64,000 nucleotides of DNA from Tenacibaculum sp. 190524A05c (GCF_964036595.1 NZ_OZ038523.1:2238501-2302500); one strand, 5' to 3'. Positions 8,501-16,392 are shown, counted from the first letter of the stretch. Notes: generated by a model not told the origin, from the sequence alone. Numbers and translations: made by a program.

Positions 8501-9862
8501 CCAGAAGAATATTTAAGATGGCTAGAAAAAGCGAAAAGAGCCCTTGGTGAGCTATTCCCTAGAAGAACTCCTGAATACGGTCTTATTTACGCTATGGAGG
8601 GGATCTCATCTCAAAACTCGTTTAAAGCAACTACTTATGCTTTAAATTTTACAGAAACATCAGATGATGCAAGAAAAACGTTACAAAATGTTTTAAGAGG
8701 AAAAACAGACAAAACAGTTGATTCGTTTAAAAAAGAGCTAGGAGGACTAATGAATACTGCATCAGGCAAGTTTTTAGAAGACTTAACCAACCTAGCAGTT
8801 TCTCTTAAAGGTTTTGCGGGGGATAACCAAAAGTTATTTGACTATATCTTAGAATTTGAACGTATAAAATTAACTAAAGGACAAAGTGCTTTAACAGGAG
8901 AACAGATTAAACGATTACAAGAGTTAAATAAATACTCTAATATCAAACCTGCATTAAGGAATAAAATTCTTAAGTACATTTTTGACTCGCCAACAGGTAA
9001 GCTAAAAATCAATCAAGTTATTTCTAGATTTAACAAAAACCAGATTTATGATTCTAAAATCAATAGTTGGCGTTTACCAAATACAAAAGAGAAAATAAAT
9101 CAAATTAAAAAATGGTTAGAAAAGAAAGAGTTAAAACCCAAAGAGGCTGAAGATGCAATTTGGTTTTTAAACAATGTTCCTAATTCAAATAAAACTATTG
9201 ATGAAATAAAAGATCTCGTTCAAAACAGCAAAAAAGTTCTAAAAAAAGAAACGGGGCATTTTATTCCAAAAGACAAAAGTATAGATATTTATTACCAAAC
9301 CCAATCAAAAAACAATCTGAAACCTGATAAAGAATTAAAAGATCATTTGATGAAAGATCTCAAGAAAAGAGAGAAAGCAAGAAAAGAAAGAGATTTATTC
9401 CCTAAAAAATCAAAAGAATATATAGCTCAAAACCACCTCGTTATTCAATTTACTGAAATACTTGGAGAAAAATCTGCCATTAAAATTATTGAAAAATATT
9501 TTCCTGGCTATAAACCAGTAGCTAATATAGCACCACATGGTGGTAAACGAGATCAGTTTGACTTAGTATTTAAAAAAGGTAATAATTACATAATTGTTGA
9601 GGCAAAAGGTGGTACTTCCACATATAACAGCCGAATTATTAAATTCCAAGAAGACTTAATTGGTTTAAGGGTACAACAAGGAACAAGACAATACTTAGTC
9701 GAACTAAATGAGGTACTTTTAAGATATAGCATAACCAAAGCACTAGCCGAAGACATTATTAAAGCTTTAGACAAAAAACAAGTAAGATACTTTGGTATTA
9801 AACAAAAATTAAACAAAGACAAATTGGGTAATATTGAAATAAAAGAGTTTAAAATTTACTAA
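5534..9862 (+). CDS. Giant polymorphic-toxin-like protein with C-terminal PD-(D/E)XK nuclease domain
   Basis: 1442-aa protein. Most of it (residues 1-890) resembles nothing I can name: helical and lysine/asparagine-rich, without a signal peptide. Around 897-925 there is a Gly/Ala-rich hydrophobic stretch (SLGAKALAGAVIAKEISS) of the kind that often precedes toxin domains. The last 150 residues look like a restriction-endonuclease-fold nuclease: HGGKRDQFDLVF then IIVEAKGG gives D1343-x12-E1356-A-K1358, the D...ExK catalytic triad. It is followed 12 bp later by an immunity-type gene, the classic toxin/immunity order. Inference: a contact-dependent or secreted DNase used against competitors; the delivery route is not visible. 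Start taken as TTG 5534; the first ATG is at 5588 (residue 19), and a TACTTTG sequence at the TTG leaves the choice open. Confidence 0.65.
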   Translation: MSSKEKRIFIPNTEKNSLMRLQEEFVSICNEHYQQHKKRGLSETIDPIDIVIDIATSDLDEQNFSNTLLQTVNATQSKIINKIRSESQIEKLSNSIAFTTTSRQSKPIITAAFIIEIIAKKFLNEKGLKDYEKMQWVNLIAFFKNINTQNEAEEIQLFLKRYNGNLITKIYLNNDDISLSRLESLYGRLTTYINYLVNNNIAQHLTNSSTNKIKIENLDYVIIAINDLYLRNPTYSKHTKSYWEAVIKLLSQKKEIGPKHLTLNDIASLPQFHEIQNYIAENKEYLESKFNEQYRLLISALSESYNYSKERFEEDISTPQLISAITEKFLTNDNLYSNEVNYWLTIIEDLITSRTDVGSILIDPNNHSLKLFLYEDFLLRLQKTTQPINLEEYKETLKIELNRLIEDLSFTSSKIGTAVIMSLYRVVYYSLRALNEYDSVFETLKKHNSLFLVLDLLLDIKQFSNHNLYPKIAPIYEEFLSSKASVYLDNKILFKLKNTLDEVVVTATKKDTSNKLNISFEVESQYDYGYLIVKPEHILKFISKFIGQEIAFRNAVISSDDDTFEKEGKKLKIGKYEYEVYRYNKNAFDRVANLKPESFNFRFSSGSFHFKYHIEIFDLNGELLFSFNTIDYNAFEHLTRTFKFTPDENTIAELIETFEKDFKNAGSDKDKIDKLYASLPHAFYNRSENNINRKEKDQELKNHLIVILSGEVDETFGTNEELAVVNIVKAMSPEYAYNLFQKNTNLLYKIFRKLHQYWVTTGTAYEAFGDYMIELILKFGQQKGYTAVWFSNENWAFNRIELDVSDWGEHTSKINLKNYYQKAWIPLFNPNGSNEFISDIEQDYHPLDLVEMQTMVNGKPESIVKIPMFMLYHKAESKANWDTFNVVTDIISVLSVYGAGRVLISKTLSLGAKALAGAVIAKEISSKAIQHEGLTSWLQREHKTLYTTWTTVDTIGDFAMLFTSLAKADDIINNSKNLFNNLVAAEIAVPEEYLRWLEKAKRALGELFPRRTPEYGLIYAMEGISSQNSFKATTYALNFTETSDDARKTLQNVLRGKTDKTVDSFKKELGGLMNTASGKFLEDLTNLAVSLKGFAGDNQKLFDYILEFERIKLTKGQSALTGEQIKRLQELNKYSNIKPALRNKILKYIFDSPTGKLKINQVISRFNKNQIYDSKINSWRLPNTKEKINQIKKWLEKKELKPKEAEDAIWFLNNVPNSNKTIDEIKDLVQNSKKVLKKETGHFIPKDKSIDIYYQTQSKNNLKPDKELKDHLMKDLKKREKARKERDLFPKKSKEYIAQNHLVIQFTEILGEKSAIKIIEKYFPGYKPVANIAPHGGKRDQFDLVFKKGNNYIIVEAKGGTSTYNSRIIKFQEDLIGLRVQQGTRQYLVELNEVLLRYSITKALAEDIIKALDKKQVRYFGIKQKLNKDKLGNIEIKEFKIY

Positions 9863-9874
9863 TTTTACACGGGT

Positions 9875-10909
9875 ATGATGGAATTAAACTATAAAGAAAG
9901 ACATAGAATAAACAAGGAGATAATAAAAATATCATTAGAAGAGTTTGTTAATTGCAATTTTGAATATTATAAAAACGAACTAACACAAAATATTGGTGAT
10001 ATATATAAAAAATCAGGGGGCACAAGTCCTGGTATCGAATTCCAATATGCTCTACAGAGATCATTGGCAGCAATAATAGAAAGGAAAAATAAACAAGAAA
10101 TTTTAGAGTATTTACATTATGCAAAAGATTTAGGAAGTCTTACTTTATTGACTGGTAAATTCGATTCAGATGAAGATGGTTTACGGGCTAAGTTTCGTGA
10201 TGGAGAATTTGAAATGGAAGGCTTAAAAGATTCAGGATTTGTAACCAATTGCGATGTACGAACTTGGCAAAAAACCTTATACCTAGCGGTAATCCTTAAA
10301 GACTTTGATTTGATTTATTGGTTATGTGAATGCATTTCAAATGAAGAATTAATGTTTTTTGATCCAAATAACTCCTTTTATAAGTCAGACTACATTGTAA
10401 AAGACTTCTTAAGTGAGTGGTATAAAACTATTAGGAACGAATCTAAATTTGAGCTTGATAAAAGAATAACAAACGCATTAAAATCTTCAATTTCAAAAAT
10501 TGATACAATAGGAGAATCCGGGAATATTGCTCTTGAAAATAACACCATAGAAGCCTATGACGAATTATTCATTGACAAATCAAACTACGCAAGGCTTATA
10601 AAATACAATGAAATTCGTTTATACATTCACATTACAATATCTCAAGAGCATGACACTCAATTTCAAGACAACTTAAAAGATTCGTTGATTATGTTCAAGG
10701 ACTATTATAATGGCCATGAATATAATAAAAGTATTGATTTAATTTCTGACAGTTGGTTTGCTCTACCTTATATTGCCGCTTGTTGCACTGCGGTTAGAGA
10801 AAGAGAATTTAGCGATAAAAACAACCCTTTAATTATTGAAACCACTTCAGACTACCTACCACATTGGTTAATTTATGGTGATTTTGAAGACAATAATAAT
10901 TGGAAATAA
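9875..10909 (+). CDS. Probable Imm49-type immunity protein
   Basis: 344-aa soluble, mostly helical protein beginning MMELNYKERHRINKE. It shares with Imm49-family proteins (immunity partners in polymorphic toxin systems) an alpha-helical layout, the mid-protein tryptophan stretch VRTWQKTLYLAVILKDFDL and the closing TTSDYLPHWLIYGD; I recognise this from memory of the family, not from a search. The position, 12 bp downstream of a gene ending in a nuclease domain and on the same strand, is what an antitoxin-like immunity gene would have. Expected role: bind and block the nuclease domain in the producing cell. No signal peptide, matching a cytosolic target. Confidence 0.6.
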   Translation: MMELNYKERHRINKEIIKISLEEFVNCNFEYYKNELTQNIGDIYKKSGGTSPGIEFQYALQRSLAAIIERKNKQEILEYLHYAKDLGSLTLLTGKFDSDEDGLRAKFRDGEFEMEGLKDSGFVTNCDVRTWQKTLYLAVILKDFDLIYWLCECISNEELMFFDPNNSFYKSDYIVKDFLSEWYKTIRNESKFELDKRITNALKSSISKIDTIGESGNIALENNTIEAYDELFIDKSNYARLIKYNEIRLYIHITISQEHDTQFQDNLKDSLIMFKDYYNGHEYNKSIDLISDSWFALPYIAACCTAVREREFSDKNNPLIIETTSDYLPHWLIYGDFEDNNNWK

Positions 10910-10923
10910 ATTGCTTCCAAATC

Positions 10924-11286
10924 ATGAACACTCAAATCCAAATAAACGCCAATGATCCGAAAATAAGGATTACACGAGCCATTGCAAATATTAAAAACAA
11001 ATATATTATTGGCAACTCAAACACCCAGGAAATAAAGCAATGGCAAGAAGTAATACATAAATTATCATCGCTATTAGATAAAGAAGAAAAACACCCTTCA
11101 AAAGACCCAACAATTAGTTTTGGAAATTTTGAAGATCCAGTAATCGACGATCCAGTAGAAATTGATTTCAGCGAAATAAAGTCTAAATACTTTATAGATT
11201 TAAACGTGTATCCTAATTTTAATATCTATTTCAAACCTACAAAGCCAAAGAATAAACATTTTTCAGTATCAATTACATCAATTTAA
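10924..11286 (+). CDS. Hypothetical protein in toxin/immunity operon
   Basis: 120-aa protein if started at the ATG at 10924 (MNTQIQINANDPKIR); a longer frame with a TTG start would overlap the immunity gene. It has an N-terminal helix-rich half (RITRAIANIKNKYIIG, QWQEVIHKLSSLLDKEEKHP) and a beta-rich, acidic C-terminal half with VIDDPVEIDFSEI and NIYFKPTKPKNK. I cannot assign a family. It is 14 bp after the immunity gene and probably cotranscribed, so it could be a second immunity or accessory protein; that is position-based inference only. Confidence 0.55.
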   Translation: MNTQIQINANDPKIRITRAIANIKNKYIIGNSNTQEIKQWQEVIHKLSSLLDKEEKHPSKDPTISFGNFEDPVIDDPVEIDFSEIKSKYFIDLNVYPNFNIYFKPTKPKNKHFSVSITSI

Positions 11287-11445
11287 GTAATACCAATAAT
11301 ATTTATTTTTAATATTTATAGCTGACTTCTCCTGTTAGTTAATACATCCTTACATATTATGTTAAAAAATGAAATAAATACAACTGATTATAGTTTTTAA
11401 TATGTAAATTATAAAGTTTTACTTTAAAAGTATAACCAAAAAAGT

Positions 11446-11453
11446 TATATTTG
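11446..11453 (+). promoter_or_regulatory. Putative -7 promoter element of the VKOR-fusion gene
   Basis: TATATTTG matches the flavobacterial TAnnTTTG box and lies 34 bp before the ATG at 11488. No good -33 TTG is found 17-23 bp upstream, so this is moderate evidence. The AT-rich 201-bp gap 11287-11487 holds nothing else I can support. Confidence 0.5.
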
Positions 11454-11487
11454 GAGTAATCGAAATCAACCAAATAATTGTCCTCCG

Positions 11488-13092
11488 ATGAAAAATCCAC
11501 TATTTATGATAGTGCAGAGGCTGCTATCTAAGAATAAAATTGCACATGATAAGAAAGAACTTGCCTTTCAAATAAAAAGTCACCCTTCTTATCCAAGTTT
11601 ACACGCTATTACAGGTGTATTAGATCATTTTAATATAGAAAATGTTGCAGCTGAAGTACCAACTGACAGTCAAACACTACAACAACTACCCGACAGTTTT
11701 ATTGCTCAAATAAATACTGATGAAGGAAGTGATCTTGTAACCGTTTCCAAAGTTAAAAACAAATCAGAATATTCTATTTTTTCGAGTTCTAGTAAAGATT
11801 CTAGACTTACCGAATCTGAATTTATTCAAAAGTTCACTGGAATTATTGTTGCTGTAGAAAAATCTGAAAATGAAAACGCAGGAAAAGAAGCTAATCCTTT
11901 AGTTAATTATGCTCTTTTAATTGCATTACTTGGTATTACTGGGTTCTTAGTATATGATAAAATCGGAGCAATTAATATTGCTCATTTATTATTATCTGTA
12001 TTTGGAATCGTTGCCAGTTATAGTATTCTGAATCAAGAATTAGGAGAAAGCACCATAATTGGTGAAGCTTTTTGTTCTGGAAATAATGAGAAAAAAGATT
12101 GTGATGCTGTATTAAGTTCAAAAGGAGCAGAAATAATAAAAAATCACAAACTAAGTGATTTAAGCATCATCTACTTTGTTGGCTTAACCATTGCCTCATT
12201 GAGTTTAAGCAATTTCAACCCTGTTTTTATTATTAGTGCATTAGCGCTACCTATTACTCTTTATTCTATTTATTACCAATACAGCGTTGTAAAATCTTGG
12301 TGTACTTTATGTCTATCAATTGTTGCTATTCTTTGGTTGCAAGCAGGATTAATTGCACTTAAAACTACAGATATAACCTCTTTATTCAATCTTGAAGTAT
12401 CAGATATTCTTGTTACCGCATTAAGTTTCATTGGAACTTACACTGCTTGGAGATATCTAAAACCTCTAGTGAAAAACGTTATTGAATTAAGAAAAGAAAA
12501 AATTGAAGCAGTAAAGTTTAAAAGAAACTTTAACCTATTTAACAACTTGCTACAAAAATCTCCAAAACTGAACACAGCTTTAAATAAACCTGGAGAAATA
12601 GTTTTAGGAAATAAAAATTCATCATTAGAAATTACAGTTATCACTAACCCGTTTTGCGGACATTGTAGACCAGTACATAAACTAATCGATCAAATACTTG
12701 AACGTTATGGTAATATCGTAAAAGTTGTCATCCGATTTAATGTTCCGGTTGAAAATCCAGATGTAAATGGAGTTGTAGTTGCCAATAGATTAATTGAGTT
12801 ATACAACGAAAAAGGTGAAAAAGAATGTATGCAAGCAATGAGCGAAATCTATGGTGATGTAGATTATGAAACTTGGATAAGTACCTGGAAACCGAGTACT
12901 AATTTTGATAATTATCAGGAAATATTAAAAAGTGAAAAAGACTGGTGTACCACAAATGCTATTAATTTCACTCCTGAAATTCTAATTAACGGAAAATCTT
13001 TCCCAAAAGAGTATAGCAGAACAGATTTAAGCTTTTTCATTGAAGACTTAGAAGAAAACTATAGTAACATTCCCCAACATTCTGAACTATAA
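11488..13092 (+). CDS. C39-like / vitamin K epoxide reductase / thioredoxin fusion (disulfide-forming oxidase)
   Basis: 534-aa membrane protein with three parts. Residues 1-130 look like a C39 peptidase fold (SHPSYPSLHAITGVLDHF, then QQLPDSFIAQ and ESEFIQKFTGIIVAVE) but lack both the catalytic Cys and His. Residues about 140-335 are a VKOR domain of several membrane helices with the loop cysteines C196 and C205 and the active CTLC at 272-275. The last 150 residues are a thioredoxin/DsbA-like domain with NPFCGHCRPVH (CGHC at 390-393). In the VKOR-DsbA family such fusions make disulfides in exported proteins using quinone. Here it heads a locus of 13 cysteine-rich peptides, so those are the obvious substrates. 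A terminator follows the stop. Confidence 0.88.
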   Translation: MKNPLFMIVQRLLSKNKIAHDKKELAFQIKSHPSYPSLHAITGVLDHFNIENVAAEVPTDSQTLQQLPDSFIAQINTDEGSDLVTVSKVKNKSEYSIFSSSSKDSRLTESEFIQKFTGIIVAVEKSENENAGKEANPLVNYALLIALLGITGFLVYDKIGAINIAHLLLSVFGIVASYSILNQELGESTIIGEAFCSGNNEKKDCDAVLSSKGAEIIKNHKLSDLSIIYFVGLTIASLSLSNFNPVFIISALALPITLYSIYYQYSVVKSWCTLCLSIVAILWLQAGLIALKTTDITSLFNLEVSDILVTALSFIGTYTAWRYLKPLVKNVIELRKEKIEAVKFKRNFNLFNNLLQKSPKLNTALNKPGEIVLGNKNSSLEITVITNPFCGHCRPVHKLIDQILERYGNIVKVVIRFNVPVENPDVNGVVVANRLIELYNEKGEKECMQAMSEIYGDVDYETWISTWKPSTNFDNYQEILKSEKDWCTTNAINFTPEILINGKSFPKEYSRTDLSFFIEDLEENYSNIPQHSEL

Positions 13093-13100
13093 AAAAGATA

Positions 13101-13130
13101 AGCAAAGTCGAATTAACGACTTTGCTCTTT
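13101..13130 (+). terminator. Intrinsic terminator after the VKOR-fusion gene
   Basis: Stem AGCAAAGTCG (13101-13110) and CGACTTTGCT (13117-13126), 10 perfect base pairs, 6-nt loop AATTAA, followed by CTTTT. It separates the oxidase transcript from the first peptide gene. Confidence 0.85.
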
Positions 13131-13155
13131 TGAACAATATTCTCTCGCGAAGAAT

Positions 13156-13190
13156 AGACACACTCGGTGAGTGTTTTAAAATGTTCGCCG
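13156..13190 (+). promoter_or_regulatory. Pseudoknot leader element, copy A (divergent copy)
   Basis: First of six 35-nt elements with the same geometry. Stem 1 is AGACAC with GTGTTT (one G-U). Stem 2 is CGGTGA with TCGCCG (one G-U), where the other copies have CCTTGA with TCAAGG: two base pairs have changed on both sides and still pair. Loops are 3, 0 and 8 nt. A TCGCGA sequence lies 6 bp upstream (13145-13150). The peptide ATG is 25 nt after the element. See the findings for the combined argument. Confidence 0.65.
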
Positions 13191-13215
13191 CAAATGTAGT
13201 TTTAAAATTTTAATT

Positions 13216-13368
13216 ATGAAAACAACAATCCAAAACCTAGGAAAGCCATTACACAAAGAAGAGTTGAAATCAATTAAAGGTTCAGATTTATTTTTATCTG
13301 AATACTGCACTGAAGATTGCTTTAAAACAGGGGGATCTTGTGTTGATGGTGTCTGTATTAACTTTTAA
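13216..13368 (+). CDS. Cys-rich double-glycine-leader peptide 1 (50 aa)
   Basis: Precursor peptide of the locus family, with a variant leader: MKTTIQNLGK, then KEELKSIKGS, ending Gly-Ser rather than Gly-Gly. The core after the predicted cut is about 27 residues (SDLFLSEYCTEDCF...) with four cysteines at 31, 35, 42 and 47 (spacing 3, 6, 4). No cysteine in the leader. It lies alone between two hairpin terminators, after pseudoknot copy A and before the transporter gene. Expected fate: leader removed and core exported by the C39 ABC transporter encoded next, with two disulfides. Biological activity (bacteriocin, signal or other) is unknown. Confidence 0.82.
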   Translation: MKTTIQNLGKPLHKEELKSIKGSDLFLSEYCTEDCFKTGGSCVDGVCINF

Positions 13369-13401
13369 ATAACATGGCAACATTTTAAAAAACAATAAGT
13401 T

Positions 13402-13436
13402 TTAACTGGGAAATTTTAATTTTCCAGTTAATTTAA
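13402..13436 (+). terminator. Hairpin terminator/attenuator before the PCAT gene
   Basis: 12-bp stem (13402-13413 with 13420-13431, one G-U pair) formed by TTAACTGGGAAA and TTTTCCAGTTAA, loop TTTTAA, followed by TTTAA. It ends only 20 bp before the TTG of the transporter gene, and I see no promoter in those 20 bp. Confidence 0.65.
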
Positions 13437-13451
13437 TCAATCATAAATTCT

Positions 13452-15638
13452 TTGAGAAAATTTCCACATTACAAACAAACAGAAGCCAAAGATTGTGGCC
13501 CTACTTGTATAAAAATAATTGCAAAACATTATGGAAAAACCATAAACACTCAGCAATTAAGAAATTTAAGTGAAACCACAAGAGAAGGAAGTAGTTTATT
13601 AGGTTTAAGTGAAGCTGTTGAATCTATTGGATTTAAATCACTAGGAATAAAACTAGCCTTTGAAAAATTTATCGAGGCTCCTCTTCCATGTATTGTGCAC
13701 TGGAACAAAAATCATTACGTAGTAGTTTATAAAATCAAAAAAGATACTGTTTATGTATCTGATCCAGCACATGGATTGATAACATTTACTAAAAAGGAAT
13801 TCATTAAACATTGGATTGGAAATAATGCAGATGAATCAACTGAAGAAGGAATTGCATTATTAATTGAACCAACTCCAAAGTTCTACTCTGAAGAATTTGA
13901 AGAAGATGAAAAGTTTGGTTTCTCATTCATATTTAAATACGTCTTCAAATACAAGAAGTTTATTGTTCAGTTAATTATTGGGCTTCTGGCTGGAAGTGTT
14001 TTACAACTGATATTACCATTTTTAACACAAAGTGTTGTTGATGTAGGTATTGAAAATCAAGACTTAAATTTTGTTTACCTAATACTATTTGCCCAACTTT
14101 TTTTATTCTTTGGTAAAGCATCTCTTGAAATTATTCGTAGTTGGATATTGCTTCATTTGAGTACACGGATCAACATTTCCCTTATCTCTGATTTCTTTAT
14201 CAAATTAATGAAACTACCTATCTCCTACTTTGATGTGAGAATGACTGGAGATTTATTACAAAGAATTAATGATCATAAACGAATTGAAAGAATACTTACT
14301 ACTTCTTCCCTAACGGTTTTGTTTTCATTCGTTAACCTTATTATTTTCAGTCTTGTATTAAGCTTTTATAGTTTTCAAATATTTGGTGTTTTTGTACTTG
14401 GTAGTGTTTTATACTTTTCTTGGGTACTATTTTTCTTTAAAAAGAGAAAGGAACTTGATTATAAACGATTCTCTGAAGTAAGTCAGGAACAAAGTAAAGT
14501 TATTGAGCTTATCAATGGAATGCAAGAAATTAAATTGCATAATGCAGAACGAAGAATGCGTTGGAACTGGGAATATGTTCAAGCACGTTTATTTAAGGTA
14601 GCAACAAAAAGTTTGGCTTTAGAACAAACACAAAGTGTAGGTTCAAATCTTATTAATGAGCTAAAGAACATGTTCATTACTATTTTGTCCGCTAAACTTG
14701 TAATTGATGGAGATATTACTTTAGGTATGATGATGGCTATAAGTTATATCGTTGGTCAGTTAAACGGACCTATCACTCAGTTAATCAACTTCATGAGAGA
14801 TTTACAGGACGCACAAATCTCCTTGGATCGATTAGGTGAAATTCACAACATGGAAGATGAAGAAAGTCCTAATGATGAAAAAGTAACCAATATTCCTACC
14901 GACAATTCAATTGAATTAAACAACATCTCATTTAGATATACTGGTGGATTAGAACCTGTAATTAAAGATTTAACATTAGAGATCCCTGCTAATAAAACAA
15001 CAGCAATTGTTGGTGTTAGTGGTAGTGGAAAAACAACTTTAATGAAACTTTTACTTGGTTTTTACCAAGTGGATGAAGGAGAAATAAAAGTAGGAAACTT
15101 TAACTTTAAAAGTTTATCTCAAAAAGAGTGGAGAAGAAACTGTGGTGTGGTTATGCAAGAAGGATATATTTTCAATGATACTATTGCTAAAAACATTGCT
15201 GTTGGCGAAGACTTTGTAGATAAAAAGAAATTGGCACACGCCATTGATGTAGCAAATATTTCAGACTATATAGATGCCCTTCCACTCGGATTCAATACTA
15301 AAATTGGTAGTGAAGGAAGCGGATTAAGTACAGGACAAAAACAAAGAATGCTTATTGCGCGTTCTGTTTATAAAAATCCTAAGTTTTTATTCTTTGATGA
15401 AGCTACTTCTGCTTTAGATGCAAACAATGAGAAAGTGATTATGGAAAAACTAAACACTTTCTTTTCTGATAAGACAGCTGTAGTTATTGCCCATCGTTTA
15501 AGCACGGTAAAAAACGCACATCAAATTGTTGTTTTAGACAAAGGTAAAATTGTGGAAAAAGGAAATCATCAAGAATTAATCAAATTAAAAGGAAACTATT
15601 ATAACCTAGTTAAAAATCAATTAGAACTAGGTAGTTAA
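13452..15638 (+). CDS. Peptidase-containing ABC transporter (PCAT), C39 family
   Basis: 728-aa exporter that cuts double-glycine leaders and pumps the core peptide out. Order: C39 peptidase domain (about 1-140) with Q9, catalytic C15 in KDCGPTC, H88 in NHYVVVY and D104 in SDPAHG; six-helix membrane domain (about 165-460); ATP-binding domain with Walker A GVSGSGKTT at 521, signature LSTGQKQR, Walker B FLFFDEATSALD near 650 and H-loop IAHRLS. All catalytic residues are intact. The start is TTG: an in-frame stop lies 18 bp upstream, there is no ATG, and it puts C15 at the normal distance. It is flanked by precursor peptides and, downstream, an HlyD adaptor, giving a complete type I-like peptide export route. 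Confidence 0.95.
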   Translation: MRKFPHYKQTEAKDCGPTCIKIIAKHYGKTINTQQLRNLSETTREGSSLLGLSEAVESIGFKSLGIKLAFEKFIEAPLPCIVHWNKNHYVVVYKIKKDTVYVSDPAHGLITFTKKEFIKHWIGNNADESTEEGIALLIEPTPKFYSEEFEEDEKFGFSFIFKYVFKYKKFIVQLIIGLLAGSVLQLILPFLTQSVVDVGIENQDLNFVYLILFAQLFLFFGKASLEIIRSWILLHLSTRINISLISDFFIKLMKLPISYFDVRMTGDLLQRINDHKRIERILTTSSLTVLFSFVNLIIFSLVLSFYSFQIFGVFVLGSVLYFSWVLFFFKKRKELDYKRFSEVSQEQSKVIELINGMQEIKLHNAERRMRWNWEYVQARLFKVATKSLALEQTQSVGSNLINELKNMFITILSAKLVIDGDITLGMMMAISYIVGQLNGPITQLINFMRDLQDAQISLDRLGEIHNMEDEESPNDEKVTNIPTDNSIELNNISFRYTGGLEPVIKDLTLEIPANKTTAIVGVSGSGKTTLMKLLLGFYQVDEGEIKVGNFNFKSLSQKEWRRNCGVVMQEGYIFNDTIAKNIAVGEDFVDKKKLAHAIDVANISDYIDALPLGFNTKIGSEGSGLSTGQKQRMLIARSVYKNPKFLFFDEATSALDANNEKVIMEKLNTFFSDKTAVVIAHRLSTVKNAHQIVVLDKGKIVEKGNHQELIKLKGNYYNLVKNQLELGS

Positions 15639-15658
15639 AAATATTCTTTCGCGAGGAC

Positions 15659-15693
15659 AGACACATACCTTGAGTGTCTTTAAATGTTCAGGG
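15659..15693 (+). promoter_or_regulatory. Pseudoknot leader element, copy B
   Basis: Stem 1 AGACAC with GTGTCT; stem 2 CCTTGA with TCAGGG (one G-U); loops ATA (3 nt), none, TTAAATGT (8 nt). TCGCGA at 15649-15654. ATG of peptide 2 lies 26 nt downstream. The element starts 21 bp after the PCAT stop, with no terminator between. Confidence 0.7.
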
Positions 15694-15719
15694 ATTTAAT
15701 CATTTAAATCTTTAAGATT

Positions 15720-15932
15720 ATGAAAAAATCGATTTTAAACCTTGGAAAAGCTTTGAACAAAGCTGATCAAAAGGAAATTAGTGGAGGTATGTTAAGACCT
15801 ATCAAATTTAGATGTATCGTTAATTACGGAGATCCAAGATGTTGTACCCCTTCTGAATGTGGAGAAACTGGAGGAATTTGGCGTCCAGGTTCAGTAGGAT
15901 ATGGAACTTCAGCTAATTGTGCTTGTTTCTAA
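15720..15932 (+). CDS. Cys-rich double-glycine-leader peptide 2 (70 aa)
   Basis: Leader MKKSILNLGK...KADQKEISGG (23 residues, no cysteine) and a 47-residue core beginning MLRPIKFRC. Six cysteines: one, a CC pair, one, then two near the end in NCAC. The ATG directly follows pseudoknot copy B. It is the first of seven consecutive peptide genes (15720-17325) and ends 11 bp before peptide 3. Expected processing is by the PCAT just upstream. Function unknown. Confidence 0.85.
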   Translation: MKKSILNLGKALNKADQKEISGGMLRPIKFRCIVNYGDPRCCTPSECGETGGIWRPGSVGYGTSANCACF

Positions 15933-15943
15933 ACCTAATCGTT

Positions 15944-16099
15944 TTGAAAAAGTCAATTTTAAATTTTGGGAAAGCTTTAAGTAAAGCAGATCAAAATAAG
16001 ATTAACGGAGGAACCAGGGAATGTAGAGTACTTCCATGGTGTTCTGGATTAGATAACTACATTATCATACAATGTAGATGTTACCAACAACCTTTTTAA
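15944..16099 (+). CDS. Cys-rich double-glycine-leader peptide 3 (51 aa, TTG start)
   Basis: The start codon is a TTG at 15944: reading from it gives (M)KKSILNFGK...SKADQNKINGG, which lines up residue for residue with the other leaders. A longer ATG frame at 15917 overlaps peptide 2 and adds nine residues absent from the family. Core of 28 residues (TRECRVLPWC...QCRCYQQPF) with four cysteines. Eleven bp separate it from peptide 2 and ten from peptide 4. No pseudoknot element precedes it, so it depends on the upstream gene's transcript. The weak start may lower its yield. Confidence 0.8.
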   Translation: MKKSILNFGKALSKADQNKINGGTRECRVLPWCSGLDNYIIIQCRCYQQPF

Positions 16100-16109
16100 T
16101 TTAAAAATT

Positions 16110-16331
16110 ATGAAAAAATCAATCTTAAATCTAGGTAATGCTTTAAACAAAGCAGAACAAAAAAACATTCAAGGGGGTCAAGTATTTAACGGGCCTTGTT
16201 TTGAATGGTGCGCTGATCCGTACATTCAAGAATTATACTGGAAACCTTTATTCTGTAGCTGTAACACCAGTGGCGGAGGTGGAGGAAATCCTCCAGGAGG
16301 TGGCAATGATGGACCAACAGATTGGGTTTAA
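16110..16331 (+). CDS. Cys-rich double-glycine-leader peptide 4 (73 aa)
   Basis: Leader MKKSILNLGN...KAEQKNIQGG. Core QVFNGPCFEWCADPY... with four cysteines (C-x3-C, then CSC), then a flexible Gly/Pro tail (GGGGGNPPGGGNDGP) ending DWV. It is a clear tandem paralogue of peptide 5, which shares GPCFEWCADPY and YWKPL. The tail looks like a linker or a disordered end rather than part of a disulfide-folded core. Function unknown. Confidence 0.84.
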   Translation: MKKSILNLGNALNKAEQKNIQGGQVFNGPCFEWCADPYIQELYWKPLFCSCNTSGGGGGNPPGGGNDGPTDWV

Positions 16332-16392
16332 TATCAAATTTTAAATTAAAATTTAAGGAAAGTAAATGCTTTCCATAAAACATCAAATAAAT

